A DNA stretch of 8,749 nucleotides from Planctomycetota bacterium (lineage in GTDB: Bacteria > Planctomycetota > Phycisphaerae > Sedimentisphaerales > Anaerobacaceae), in assembly GCA_013202635.1 (NCBI GenBank), contig JABMRO010000472.1, positions 1 to 8,749 of the forward strand, written 5' to 3'. This document shows, piece after piece, positions 1 to 6,970 of this stretch. Within the stretch, counting starts at the first letter, position 1. Each line of letters begins with the position of its first letter. The position numbers and the translations under genes are program-made. The notes under the pieces are model-generated. The model was given only the letters and a program-made list of their open reading frames with translations, ran no database searches and had not been told where the DNA came from.

Positions 1-537
1 GATATGGAGAGCTACAATGACATTAATGAAGGTGAGCCCGGTTCTAACAGGATATATCTGGCTTGGATGGACGGATTCGACAATCCGGCTATAAATGGCT
101 CTGTCGTTGGTAATGCTAATGCTCCTTTTGCCGAGCAGACTATCGTCCACGGAGGTTTGCAGTCGATGCCAATGTCTTACGACAATGCCGTCGGAAAATC
201 TGAGGCGACTTTGACGTTGACATCCAACCGTGACTGGACAGTGAATGGCGTCAACACATTGACAATTTGGTATAGAGGTGTTTCTTCTAATGCTGCCGAA
301 ACAATGTATGTTGTTCTAAACGGCAGCGCTGGTGTCGATAATGATAATCCTGATGCAGCACAAAAAAGTGCCTGGACTCAATGGAATATTGATTTGCAGG
401 CCTTTGCAGACCAGGGTGTGAACCTTGCCAATGTCAATTCGATTACTCTTGGTCTCGGTAACAGGAACAATCCGGTAGCCGGCGGTGCAGGTATGATGTA
501 CTTCGATGATATTCGCCTGTATGCACCCGCGCCGTAA
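1..537 (+). CDS. C-terminal part of a secreted beta-sandwich (LamG/carbohydrate-binding-like) protein, 5' end outside window
   Basis: The frame is open from base 1 to the TAA at 535-537, so only the last 178 or so residues are present and the true start lies upstream. The visible part is rich in Asn, Gly, Thr and Ser, lacks Cys and has alternating hydrophobic strands, as in extracellular beta-sandwich modules. A segment with SMPMSYDN, then SEATLTL, DWTVNGV, LTIWYRG, MYVVLNG, and a final YFDDIRLY resembles the jelly-roll modules repeated in many large secreted proteins of Phycisphaerae. These are often fused to LamG or glycoside hydrolase domains. The likely role is glycan or surface binding outside the cytoplasm; this is inferred from family resemblance. 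The protein ends right after the module with a short Ala-Pro tail and has no membrane anchor, LPXTG or PEP-CTERM signal. It could equally be the tail of an enzyme or a non-catalytic surface protein. The terminator at 586-619 closes its transcript. Confidence 0.75.
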   Translation, partial: DMESYNDINEGEPGSNRIYLAWMDGFDNPAINGSVVGNANAPFAEQTIVHGGLQSMPMSYDNAVGKSEATLTLTSNRDWTVNGVNTLTIWYRGVSSNAAETMYVVLNGSAGVDNDNPDAAQKSAWTQWNIDLQAFADQGVNLANVNSITLGLGNRNNPVAGGAGMMYFDDIRLYAPAP

Positions 538-585
538 GTGGCAGGTTACAAATTAACTTGTTAATAAGGTGATTCGTATCAATTC

Positions 586-619
586 GGGGCCTATACCTAC
601 TCGGTATAGGCCCCTTTTT
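586..619 (+). terminator. Intrinsic terminator after the secreted-protein gene
   Basis: A perfect 12-bp stem (586-597 pairing with 603-614, GGGGCCTATACC with GGTATAGGCCCC) has a 5-base loop TACTC and is followed directly by TTTTT (615-619). It lies 48 bp past the stop codon at 537 and before the typA promoter, so it separates the two transcription units. Confidence 0.93.
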
Positions 620-647
620 CATTTATTAAATAAGCAGCGGTTTTGCA

Positions 648-675
648 TTGACATCGAGAAAGAATAATGTAGAAT
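648..675 (+). promoter_or_regulatory. Sigma70-type promoter for typA
   Basis: A consensus -35 box TTGACA (648-653) and a near-consensus -10 box TAGAAT (670-675, five of six matches) are separated by 16 bp. The predicted start of transcription is near 682, giving a leader of about 70 nt before the typA ATG at 753. The promoter sits just downstream of the terminator at 586-619 and is the only good promoter seen for the typA-lepA pair. Confidence 0.7.
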
Positions 676-752
676 AGCTTTTTTGACAGCAATGATTAAA
701 CCAAGTACTGGGTAGTTCAGTAATCCCTACTATTCCCTTTTGAGAGTTTTTT

Positions 753-2609
753 ATGTATTCAGACTATATTCGTAATGTGGCGATAATTGCCCACGTTGAC
801 CACGGCAAGACGACGCTTGTTGACCAGCTTCTGTACCAGTCCGGTATGTTTCGGCAGGAAGATCTCGACAAGCTGGCCGGAGGTGAGCATGGATTGATTA
901 TGGATTCGAATCCGCTGGAAAAGGAGCGTGGCATAACAATTTTAAGTAAAAACTGTGCGATTAATTATACAGGCTGTGAAGGCATCGAATATAAAATTAA
1001 TATAATCGACACGCCGGGGCATGCTGATTTCGGTGGAGAGGTTGAACGTGTTTTGAAAATGGCAGACGGTGTGCTGCTTTTGGTTGATGCCTTTGAAGGC
1101 CCTATGCCCCAGACAAGATTTGTACTGACCAAGGCGCTTGAGCATAAGCTTCGGCCCATAATTGTTATCAACAAGGTTGACCGGGCAAACAGCAGGCCTG
1201 ATGATGTCGTGAATGAAGTATTCGATTTGCTTGTTCAGCTTGGGGCCAATGATAAAGCTCTTGATTTTCCATTGATATATGCATCTGCAAGAGATGGGTG
1301 GGCGACGACGGACATTGATAAGAAAACCGACAACATGCAGGTGATATTCGACGCCATAATAAATAATGTTCCCTCACCGGAGATTATCCATGATGCTCCT
1401 CTGCAAATACTGGTGACCAATCAGGAATATTCGGATTATGTCGGACGTATAGCAATAGGCAGGATTTTCGCAGGCCAGCTAAGTGAAGGCCAGAAAGTTA
1501 CTGTCATCGACTCAGAGGGTCTGCATACGCAGCAAAAAGTTATGCAGATTCATCAGTTTCACGGGCTTGGCCGAAAGCAGGTTTCACAAGTTCAGGCCGG
1601 TGATATATGTGCGATATCAGGGCTTAACCCTGTTGATATTGGTGACACGATTGCCTGTGCGGATAAACCTTCAAGGCTTGCTGTTATCTCTGTTGATGAG
1701 CCGACGATGTCAATGACATTCAGGGTTAACGACGGGCCATTCGCGGGCAGAGACGGCAAATACGTAACGAGCAGACAGATTGGTGAAAGACTTGAAAAGG
1801 AGCTTCAGCAAAACGTTGCATTAAGGGTTGAAGCCGGGCAGAGTCCTGAAGAATTCAATGTTTCGGGCAGAGGGCTGATGCATCTTGGAATTTTGCTGGA
1901 AAATATGCGGCGTGAAGGGTATGAGGTTTGTGTGGGCAAACCGAACGTAATTTTGAGAATAGTCGATGAGAGGCGTCATGAGCCGATAGAATTACTTGCT
2001 GTGGACTGCCCACTGGATTGCCAGAATTCCGTGATGAGTCTTCTGGGTGACAGGCGAAGCGAAATAATTAAAATAGATCCCAAAAGCGGTGCAGGTGATT
2101 TTATTCATATGGAATTTTTAATACCATCACGTGGGCTGTTCGGTCTTCATGCCAGGATGATGAATGCGACACAGGGCAGAGCGGTTATGCATCATACGTT
2201 CGAAAGATACGAGCTGATGAGGGGAGCAATACCTCAGCGAAAAGCAGGCGTTATGATTGCAACCACAACAGGACAAGTTACTGCTTATGCGCTTGACGCC
2301 TTATACGACCGCGGCATTTTCTTTGTTGAGCCCGGAGAAAAAGTATATGAAGGACAGGTAGTCGGGGAACACTGCAAGGAGAAGGATATACCTGTAAATG
2401 TTGTAAAAAGCAAGCAGCTTACCAATGTTCGGGCTTCGGGCAAAGACGATGCAGCCAGGGTAAGGCCCGCAAGAAAGATGAGTCTTGAGGCGGCGATGGA
2501 GTATCTTCAAGAGGATGAGCTTGTCGAGATTTGTCCATCTTCGATTCGAATACGCAAAAGGCTGTTAAAAGAAACCGACAGGCGGCGACAAGGTCGCGCA
2601 ATCTCTTAA
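753..2609 (+). CDS. typA: Ribosome-associated translational GTPase TypA/BipA
   Basis: This is a 618-residue translational GTPase of the EF-G/LepA superfamily; BipA proteins are usually about 600-615 residues, so it is full length. GTP-binding motifs are intact: P-loop AHVDHGKT (13-20), switch I RGITI (59-63), DTPGH (86-90), NKVD (140-143) and the G5 SA at about 178-179. A beta-barrel domain II (about 205-300), two EF-G-like alpha/beta domains (about 310-480, including NVSGRGLMHLGIL) and the BipA-specific C-terminal domain (about 485-605) follow. The segments FEPGEKVYEG-like (FVEPGEKVYEGQVVGEH) and LTNVRASGKDDA favour BipA over EF-G or LepA. In other bacteria BipA binds 70S ribosomes and supports ribosome assembly and growth at low temperature or under stress. 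ATG 753 is chosen because GAGAG (742-746) lies 6 bp upstream and the family N-terminus YIRNVAIIAHVDHG follows at once. It probably shares a transcript with lepA. Confidence 0.97.
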   Translation: MYSDYIRNVAIIAHVDHGKTTLVDQLLYQSGMFRQEDLDKLAGGEHGLIMDSNPLEKERGITILSKNCAINYTGCEGIEYKINIIDTPGHADFGGEVERVLKMADGVLLLVDAFEGPMPQTRFVLTKALEHKLRPIIVINKVDRANSRPDDVVNEVFDLLVQLGANDKALDFPLIYASARDGWATTDIDKKTDNMQVIFDAIINNVPSPEIIHDAPLQILVTNQEYSDYVGRIAIGRIFAGQLSEGQKVTVIDSEGLHTQQKVMQIHQFHGLGRKQVSQVQAGDICAISGLNPVDIGDTIACADKPSRLAVISVDEPTMSMTFRVNDGPFAGRDGKYVTSRQIGERLEKELQQNVALRVEAGQSPEEFNVSGRGLMHLGILLENMRREGYEVCVGKPNVILRIVDERRHEPIELLAVDCPLDCQNSVMSLLGDRRSEIIKIDPKSGAGDFIHMEFLIPSRGLFGLHARMMNATQGRAVMHHTFERYELMRGAIPQRKAGVMIATTTGQVTAYALDALYDRGIFFVEPGEKVYEGQVVGEHCKEKDIPVNVVKSKQLTNVRASGKDDAARVRPARKMSLEAAMEYLQEDELVEICPSSIRIRKRLLKETDRRRQGRAIS

Positions 2610-2679
2610 TATTATATCAGCCCGGGCAAGGTGTTTTTTACATAAATTCAGGCTCCGGTGACATTTGAAAACATACGAG

Positions 2680-4476
2680 ATGAGTACGGAATATATACGA
2701 AATTTTTCGATTATAGCGCATATTGATCACGGCAAGAGCACTCTTGCCGATCGTATGCTTGAGCTGACCGGTACGATTAACGAACGCCAAAAGCTCGACC
2801 AGCTTCTTGACAATATGGACCTCGAGCGTGAACGGGGAATAACCATCAAGGCCTCAGCGGTAACGATGAATTACCAACATGAGGGCAAAACATATATGCT
2901 GAACCTGATCGATACCCCGGGCCATGTTGATTTTCATTATGAGGTTTCACGAGCACTGGCCGCTTGCGAGGGTGCCTTGCTCGTGGTCGATGCCAGCCAG
3001 GGGGTTGAGGCACAGACCGTGGCTAACGCTTATCTGGCGGTTGAAAACAATGTCGAGCTTTTAAGCGTAATCAACAAGGTTGACCTGCCCGCAGCAGACC
3101 CCGCCCGGGTTGCCGAAGAGATCGAGCATGTTTTCGGCATCAGTGCCAATGAGTGTTTTAAGATTAGCGCAAAGAGCGGACTGGGAGTTGATGAACTTCT
3201 CGAGGCTATTGTGACATTTCTTCCTGCGCCGGAGGATAAAAGCGATGAACCGACCGCGGCATTAATCTTTGACAGTCACTGTGACCAGTACAGGGGCGTG
3301 ATATGTTATGTCAGAGTTTTTGCCGGCTGCCTGAATATAAAGCAAAAGGTCAGCTTTATGCGCAGCGACAAAATTTATACTATCACCGAGCTGGGAAAAT
3401 TCAAACCTGAGATGGCCGCGGTTGACAAGCTCGGCACAGGAGAGGTTGGTTATCTTATCGCAAATATCCGCAAGCTGGCTGATGTGACAATAGGGGACAC
3501 AATTACAGACTATTCCGAACCAGCCTCAAAACCTTTACCCGGTTATATAGCACCGATGCAAATGGTATTTTCAGATTTTTATCCGGGTAATAATACGGAT
3601 TATTCAAGGCTGAGGGACGCCTTCGACAAACTTACTCTTAATGATGCCAGTTTCTCATTCAGCCCGCAGAATTCACCTGCACTTGGTTTCGGTTTCCGGT
3701 GCGGTTTCCTTGGCCTGCTACATATGGAGATAATACAGGAACGGCTGGAGCGTGAGAATGATATAGAGGTTATTCAGACCGCTCCGACGGTCAGTTACGA
3801 GGTACTGACAAAGGATGGTGTCGTTAAGAGGATAGAATCGCCCGGTCAACTGCCTGCTCCAAGTCATATCGAAGAACTTCGTGAACCTTTCATTCGCCTT
3901 GAGATTATAACCGGGACCGATACAATCGGGGCGATTATGAAACTTACGGAGTCGAGGCGGTGCAAGCTCTTAAAGACAGACTATTTGAGCACAACCAGAG
4001 TTATGCTTGAGTACAAAGCCCCTCTTGCCGAAATCGTATATGATTTTTATGATCTTCTCAAAGGTATCAGCCGAGGTTATGCAACGATGGATTACGAGTT
4101 TACAGGTTTCCAGGCCAGCGACCTCGTTAAGATTGATATCCTTGTAAATAAGGTTGAGGTAGATGCCCTGAGCTTGATTGTCCATCGCAGTAAGGCAGAG
4201 GCGCGAGGCCGCAAATTGATTATAAGACTGCGAAGAGCGATTCCACGGCATCAGTTTGAAATCCCTTTGCAGGTTGCTATAGGCGGCAAGATCATCGCAA
4301 GAGAAACCATCAAAGGCTTTCGTAAAGACGTAACGCAAAAGCTGTATGGCGGAGATGTAACGCGTAAGATGAAGCTGCTTAAAAAACAAAAAGAAGGCAA
4401 AAGGCGTATGAAAAGCGTTGGTAACGTTCAGATACCGCAGGAAGCGTTTATGACAATCCTCGATAACAGCGAATAG
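2680..4476 (+). CDS. lepA: Elongation factor 4 (LepA), ribosome back-translocation GTPase
   Basis: From ATG 2680 this encodes 598 residues, matching E. coli LepA (599). Counting from that ATG, it has P-loop AHIDHGKST (13-21), RGITIKA (52-58), DTPGHVDF (78-85) and NKVD (132-135). The signatures RCGFLGLLHMEIIQERLERE and the LepA-specific C-terminal domain (LYGGDVTRKMKLLKKQKEGK, then RMKSVGNVQIPQEAF) separate it from TypA and EF-G. LepA/EF4 binds ribosomes and affects initiation, 30S biogenesis and stalled elongation. The start is uncertain. An in-frame TTG at 2665 would add five residues, and GGTGA (2657-2661) lies only 3 bp before it. ATG 2680 gives the usual short N-terminus before IRNFSIIAH but has no well-spaced ribosome site. 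The 70-bp gap after typA holds no convincing terminator or promoter, so co-transcription is likely. The lepB (signal peptidase) partner seen in E. coli is not here. Confidence 0.96.
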   Translation: MSTEYIRNFSIIAHIDHGKSTLADRMLELTGTINERQKLDQLLDNMDLERERGITIKASAVTMNYQHEGKTYMLNLIDTPGHVDFHYEVSRALAACEGALLVVDASQGVEAQTVANAYLAVENNVELLSVINKVDLPAADPARVAEEIEHVFGISANECFKISAKSGLGVDELLEAIVTFLPAPEDKSDEPTAALIFDSHCDQYRGVICYVRVFAGCLNIKQKVSFMRSDKIYTITELGKFKPEMAAVDKLGTGEVGYLIANIRKLADVTIGDTITDYSEPASKPLPGYIAPMQMVFSDFYPGNNTDYSRLRDAFDKLTLNDASFSFSPQNSPALGFGFRCGFLGLLHMEIIQERLERENDIEVIQTAPTVSYEVLTKDGVVKRIESPGQLPAPSHIEELREPFIRLEIITGTDTIGAIMKLTESRRCKLLKTDYLSTTRVMLEYKAPLAEIVYDFYDLLKGISRGYATMDYEFTGFQASDLVKIDILVNKVEVDALSLIVHRSKAEARGRKLIIRLRRAIPRHQFEIPLQVAIGGKIIARETIKGFRKDVTQKLYGGDVTRKMKLLKKQKEGKRRMKSVGNVQIPQEAFMTILDNSE

Positions 4477-4707
4477 CAAATACGTTTTCGACGAAGTACC
4501 AACAGCCTGATTAATCATTCAAAAAGTTATTCAGCTCCAAAGGTCCCACCTTTTCGGCCTGATGTTCCTGATAACGCAAAGCTTAATAAAACTGATTTGT
4601 TTATGTAAAATTGTTGCTTAGTAAAAGAAATTTCGTTATTTTATGCCACAGGCGGGTGAATTCGTGAGCCGTATTTCGAATGAAACAGAAACAACAAAAG
4701 AGGTTTA
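4477..4707 (+). other. lepA-mgtE intergenic region
   Basis: This 231-bp gap holds no supported gene. A short hairpin (AAAGGT 4539-4544, ACCTTT 4548-4553, three-base loop) lacks a following T run, so it is a poor terminator. The A/T-rich part at about 4585-4645 may contain an mgtE promoter, but no -35/-10 pair is good enough to call. AAGAGG at 4698-4703 is the ribosome site for mgtE, 4 bp before its ATG. Confidence 0.5.
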
Positions 4708-5592
4708 ATGGCAGATGAACAAAAACAATTAGTGCAGCAAATCAAGCCTCTTCTTGAATCCGGAGATATATCAGCCCTGAGGGAAGTACTCACCGAGCAG
4801 AGAAGCAGTGACATAGCCGAGGTCGTGGAACTTGTGGATAACGAGCACAGACGTGCCATCTTCGATGCTATGGACAAACCGACTTCAGCGGAGGTTTTGG
4901 AAAAAGTTGATGAGGCGACCAGGTCCGAGCTGTTTGATCTGCTCAAAGATGAGGAACTTAGCAGCATTCTTAGCGAACTTGACTCTGACGATGCTGCTGA
5001 TATTCTTTCGGAACTGCCCGAAGAAGAAAGGGCTGCACTGCTCGAAAGCATACCTCCGGCGGAATCGGCTGAGATTAAAGAGTTGATGAGCTACTCGGAG
5101 GATTCAGCCGGTGGAATTATGGACCCGGCTGTGATAAGTGTGTTAGAGGATGCCACGGTAGCTGGAGCGGTCAATAAAATCCGTGCTGCTGAAATCGATG
5201 AAGATTTCTTTTCCGTATATGTCGTGAACAAGGACGGCAGATTTGTTGGTGACGTTCGGCTTAGATTTCTGCTGACCCGGTCGGAAGGAACAAGGATAGG
5301 TGACTTAGTTGACCCTGATACGATTTATGTTACTGTCGATACAGACCAGGAAGAAGTTCGGAACATATTCAGCAAGAATGACCTGATTGTAGTGCCGGTT
5401 CTGGACAAACATAACAAGCTGGCTGGTCGAATCACAGCCGACCGTATTATCGAGGTCGCAGAGGAAGAGGCAGCGGAGGACCTGTACACGATGGCGGGGA
5501 CCGACCCCGATGAGCTTGATACGTTTTCAGTTTTTAACGCAGCCCGTATCCGAATGACGTGGCTTTTGCCCTGTTTAATAGGGACGGAGTAA
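4708..5592 (+). CDS. mgtE: MgtE N-terminal part: Mg2+-sensing N domain and CBS pair
   Basis: These 294 residues form the regulatory, cytosolic part of MgtE. Residues about 10-128 are the acidic, helical MgtE_N superhelix (repeated Leu- and Glu/Asp-rich helices such as LDSDDAADIL and LPEEERAALLESIP). The hallmark SEDSAGGIMDP at 130-140 leads into CBS1 (about 138-195), followed by CBS2 (about 197-255, ending in ITADRIIEVAEEEAAEDLY). A connecting 'plug' helix at about 265-283 runs into the first membrane helix at WLLPCLIG (285-292). In characterised MgtE, Mg2+ binding between the N and CBS domains closes the pore when internal Mg2+ is high; the dense acidic residues here fit that. The start ATG 4708 has AAGAGG 4 bp upstream and no in-frame alternative nearby. 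The reading frame then ends prematurely at 5592, inside membrane helix 1, so this product alone could not transport. Confidence 0.85.
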   Translation: MADEQKQLVQQIKPLLESGDISALREVLTEQRSSDIAEVVELVDNEHRRAIFDAMDKPTSAEVLEKVDEATRSELFDLLKDEELSSILSELDSDDAADILSELPEEERAALLESIPPAESAEIKELMSYSEDSAGGIMDPAVISVLEDATVAGAVNKIRAAEIDEDFFSVYVVNKDGRFVGDVRLRFLLTRSEGTRIGDLVDPDTIYVTVDTDQEEVRNIFSKNDLIVVPVLDKHNKLAGRITADRIIEVAEEEAAEDLYTMAGTDPDELDTFSVFNAARIRMTWLLPCLIGTE

Positions 5593-6089
5593 CAGCTTTA
5601 GTCCTGATGTTTTTCTTTGAGAAATTTAGCGAAGGTTCATCTATTGTTTATACTGCGGCGCTCGCATTTGTTCCGATGATTGCGGCTATCAGCGGGAACG
5701 CCGGTCTGCAAACCTCGGCGATTGTGGTTTCGGGACTTGCAACCGGTCACCTTGTAGCATTAAGATTGAGCCAGGTTTTTACGCGTGAAGTGCGCATCGC
5801 TGTTCTCGTGGCTTTGAGTTGCGGAGTTTTCGGTGGTGTGGTGTGCGCATTCCTGCTTTATCTGAAGGCGCCAGAAAGTACAATAAAGTCTGTCCAGCTT
5901 ATCTTTGCATTCGGGATGGCTATGTTCTCGGCGATAATGGTGGCAACGACGCTTGGGTTGTTCCTGCCGTTTCTATTCCGCCGACTTGGCATAGACCCTG
6001 CTATAAGCTCCGGGCCATTAGTTACAACCGCGAACGATTCGATAAGCGTTGCAATCTATATGACTTTGACATTGCTATTGGCGACGTGA
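5559..6089 (+). CDS. mgtE: MgtE C-terminal part: transmembrane pore domain
   Basis: This frame holds the membrane domain of MgtE. The useful part begins at about 5589 with VTALVLMFFFEKF, the second half of helix 1. It continues through the pore signature ISGNAGLQTSAIVVSGLATG (GNxGxQ in relatives), two further hydrophobic helices (about 5790-5870 and 5895-5975), FLFRRLGIDPA and GPLVTTANDSISVAIY. The Asp in the last motif lines up with the Asp that forms the Mg2+ selectivity site in Thermus MgtE (D432). The nominal start GTG 5559 has no ribosome site and lies inside the upstream frame, so independent translation is unlikely; it should be read as the continuation of the 4708 gene. It ends 54 bp before the convergent HEAT-protein gene. 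Confidence 0.8.
   Translation: MAFALFNRDGVTALVLMFFFEKFSEGSSIVYTAALAFVPMIAAISGNAGLQTSAIVVSGLATGHLVALRLSQVFTREVRIAVLVALSCGVFGGVVCAFLLYLKAPESTIKSVQLIFAFGMAMFSAIMVATTLGLFLPFLFRRLGIDPAISSGPLVTTANDSISVAIYMTLTLLLAT
5584..5592 (+). other. Probable one-base deletion (frameshift) in mgtE
   Basis: The bases ACGGAGTAA read Thr-Glu-stop in the first frame. Restoring one G in the G pair at 5586-5587 gives Thr-Gly and then GTA ACA GCT (Val-Thr-Ala), joining WLLPCLIGT to VTALVLMFF as one uninterrupted membrane helix of normal length. The exact base is inferred; any one-base insertion in a few positions here would restore the frame. Confidence 0.75.
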
Positions 6090-6143
6090 GCAGAGAGGGT
6101 GGATTTTTTATTTCAAGACGAGTATTTTATTTTCCGCAAGCCA

Positions 6144-6599
6144 TTATCTGCGTGTTCGCCTGGTAACGACTCTTCTGCCCGGGCGGTTCTTACTCGGCAG
6201 TTCCCTAATTGCCAAATGTGATACTGGCGGTTTCTTGTGAATAGAACTTTTTGGTACTTTCTGCCCTAACAGTTGTAGCGCGTTTGAACATATCCCCCTA
6301 ATATCATTATCGCGATGTTTCAGGCCCTGCCGTAAAACTTCCAGAGCCATTTTTTTCATTCTGCCCCGCATTTTTCTGAGGCCATATGCAGCAGCGTTTC
6401 TTGTAGGTACAGGACAATTCCCAAACAAAGAAGTTTTTAAGATGTCCAAACCATCCTCCTGCATCCAGGACAATTTATAAGCTGCCCGCCTTCTGTTCGA
6501 TGCATCTGATGAGTACAACTGCTCCCGCAGCTTTCTTAGAAGTTTTACTGACGCTTCATCCTTTTCCCTGCCTGAAAGTTCTCTTTTCTCCAATTCCAT
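6144..6599 (-). CDS. Small HEAT-repeat protein with a basic C-terminal tail
   Basis: This minus-strand gene encodes 151 residues. Residues about 14-48, 50-80 and 83-113 look like three HEAT-type helix pairs (for example NRRRAAYKLSWM, PTRNAAAYGLRKM and DIRGICSNALQLLG, with the expected Ala, Leu and Arg spacing). Such repeats form curved scaffolds that bind proteins or nucleic acids. From about 115 the chain is Pro/Lys/Arg rich and ends in RRVVTRRTRR, probably disordered and possibly RNA- or membrane-phosphate-binding. No signal peptide, membrane helix or catalytic motif is visible, so it should be cytoplasmic. I do not recognise a named family, and its partner is unknown. ATG 6599 is supported by AGGGG (6611-6607) 7 bp upstream. 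It is convergent with mgtE, and a candidate promoter lies at 6645-6673. It could instead be a PBS-lyase-type HEAT adaptor. Confidence 0.8.
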   Translation of the reverse strand: MELEKRELSGREKDEASVKLLRKLREQLYSSDASNRRRAAYKLSWMQEDGLDILKTSLFGNCPVPTRNAAAYGLRKMRGRMKKMALEVLRQGLKHRDNDIRGICSNALQLLGQKVPKSSIHKKPPVSHLAIRELPSKNRPGRRVVTRRTRR

Positions 6600-6644
6600 A
6601 AGGCCACCCCTGTATTTAGATTACTTCCTTGTAATGTCCCCAAT

Positions 6645-6673
6645 TCTCTAACACGATATAACCGGCTTGTCAA
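6645..6673 (-). promoter_or_regulatory. Candidate promoter for the HEAT-repeat gene
   Basis: On the minus strand a consensus TTGACA (6673-6668) is followed after 17 bp by TAGAGA (6650-6645), a weak -10 box (three of six matches). It is preceded by TG one base upstream, giving an extended -10 element. Transcription would start near 6638, about 40 nt before the ATG at 6599. Confidence 0.45.
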
Positions 6674-6809
6674 ATATTTATTTGAAAAGAATTGCAGTTT
6701 TTCTCCAATTAGGCCCATTGGCAAATCGAGGCCGGAATAGCCCATACAACAAGCAGTTAGCGGGAGAAGGCGAATTCGGTTTGTGATTTATAGTGAAAAT
6801 CAATATTGT

Positions 6810-6826
6810 TCAAGCATCAAGCTTGA
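6810..6826. repeat. Direct repeat plus palindrome overlapping the pilT -35 box
   Basis: TCAAGC occurs at 6810-6815 and again at 6817-6822. The second copy forms the left half of the perfect 10-bp palindrome TCAAGCTTGA (6817-6826), whose right arm covers four bases of the -35 box. This is a plausible operator by position, but short palindromes also occur by chance. Confidence 0.4.
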
Positions 6827-6851
6827 CAACGGGCTCAAAATTTTATATTAT
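6823..6851 (+). promoter_or_regulatory. Strong sigma70-type promoter for the pilT operon
   Basis: A consensus -35 TTGACA (6823-6828) and TATTAT (6846-6851, five of six matches) are spaced by the ideal 17 bp. Transcription should begin near 6858 and leave a leader of about 118 nt before the pilT ATG at 6976. The -35 box overlaps the palindrome TCAAGCTTGA (6817-6826), so a repressor could block it. Confidence 0.75.
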
Positions 6852-6965
6852 AGTTGTATAAGGGTTTGTCTTTACAAATCTTACGGCAAGAGATTTTTCT
6901 GCCGGGCTACAATCGTCAATTAAGTCGGTCGTGGCAGTAACAATTAGTTTATAAGCATTGGAGTT

Positions 6966-6970
6966 AGGGG
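6966..6970 (+). promoter_or_regulatory. Ribosome binding site that sets the pilT start
   Basis: AGGGG lies 5 bp before ATG 6976. It falls inside the codons that an upstream TTG start (6958) would use, and so favours ATG 6976 over that TTG. Confidence 0.7.

Larger units (their letters stand above)
4708..6089 (+). pseudogene. mgtE: mgtE locus, Mg2+ transporter/channel split by a one-base frameshift
   Basis: Read as a whole, this locus encodes a complete MgtE: cytosolic N domain, two CBS domains and a five-helix membrane domain. The first frame stops at TAA 5590-5592, and the rest continues in the -1 frame to TGA 6087-6089. Adding one base near 5587 joins the halves into about 460 residues, close to the 450 of Thermus thermophilus MgtE, with no gap or duplication in the alignment I can make by eye. 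No slippery heptamer is seen, so programmed frameshifting is unlikely. The break is either a real recent inactivation or a sequencing or assembly error. Both halves keep family signatures, with no other stops or decay, which favours an error or a very young mutation. Confidence 0.85.

Noticed and set aside
683..711. Second TTGACA (683-688) upstream of typA as another promoter
   Set aside because: The bases at the expected -10 position (TACTGG) match the consensus poorly.
2619..2640. GCCCGGGC followed by a T run after typA as a terminator
   Set aside because: The palindrome leaves no loop and is separated from the T run by AAGGTG, so it would not form a normal terminator; read-through into lepA is more likely.
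3970..4518. Long minus-strand open frame of 182 codons over the lepA end
   Set aside because: It lies opposite the well-supported lepA C-terminal domain, has no family motif and no good ribosome site; it is a shadow frame.
4539..4554. Hairpin after lepA as an intrinsic terminator
   Set aside because: The stem is only 6 bp with a three-base loop and is followed by TCGG rather than a T run.
4477..4707. Possible M-box Mg2+ riboswitch before mgtE
   Set aside because: The conserved M-box core segments are not seen by eye and the space is only just large enough; an Rfam scan would settle it.
5559..5592. Programmed -1 frameshift in mgtE
   Set aside because: No X-XXY-YYZ slippery heptamer and no strong downstream structure are seen near the junction.
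6090..6143. Shared terminator between convergent mgtE and HEAT genes
   Set aside because: T-rich runs are present but no adequate stem precedes them on either strand.
6545..6745. Minus-strand open frame of 66 codons upstream of the HEAT gene
   Set aside because: It overlaps the HEAT gene start in another frame and spans that gene's promoter candidate; there is no recognisable protein pattern.
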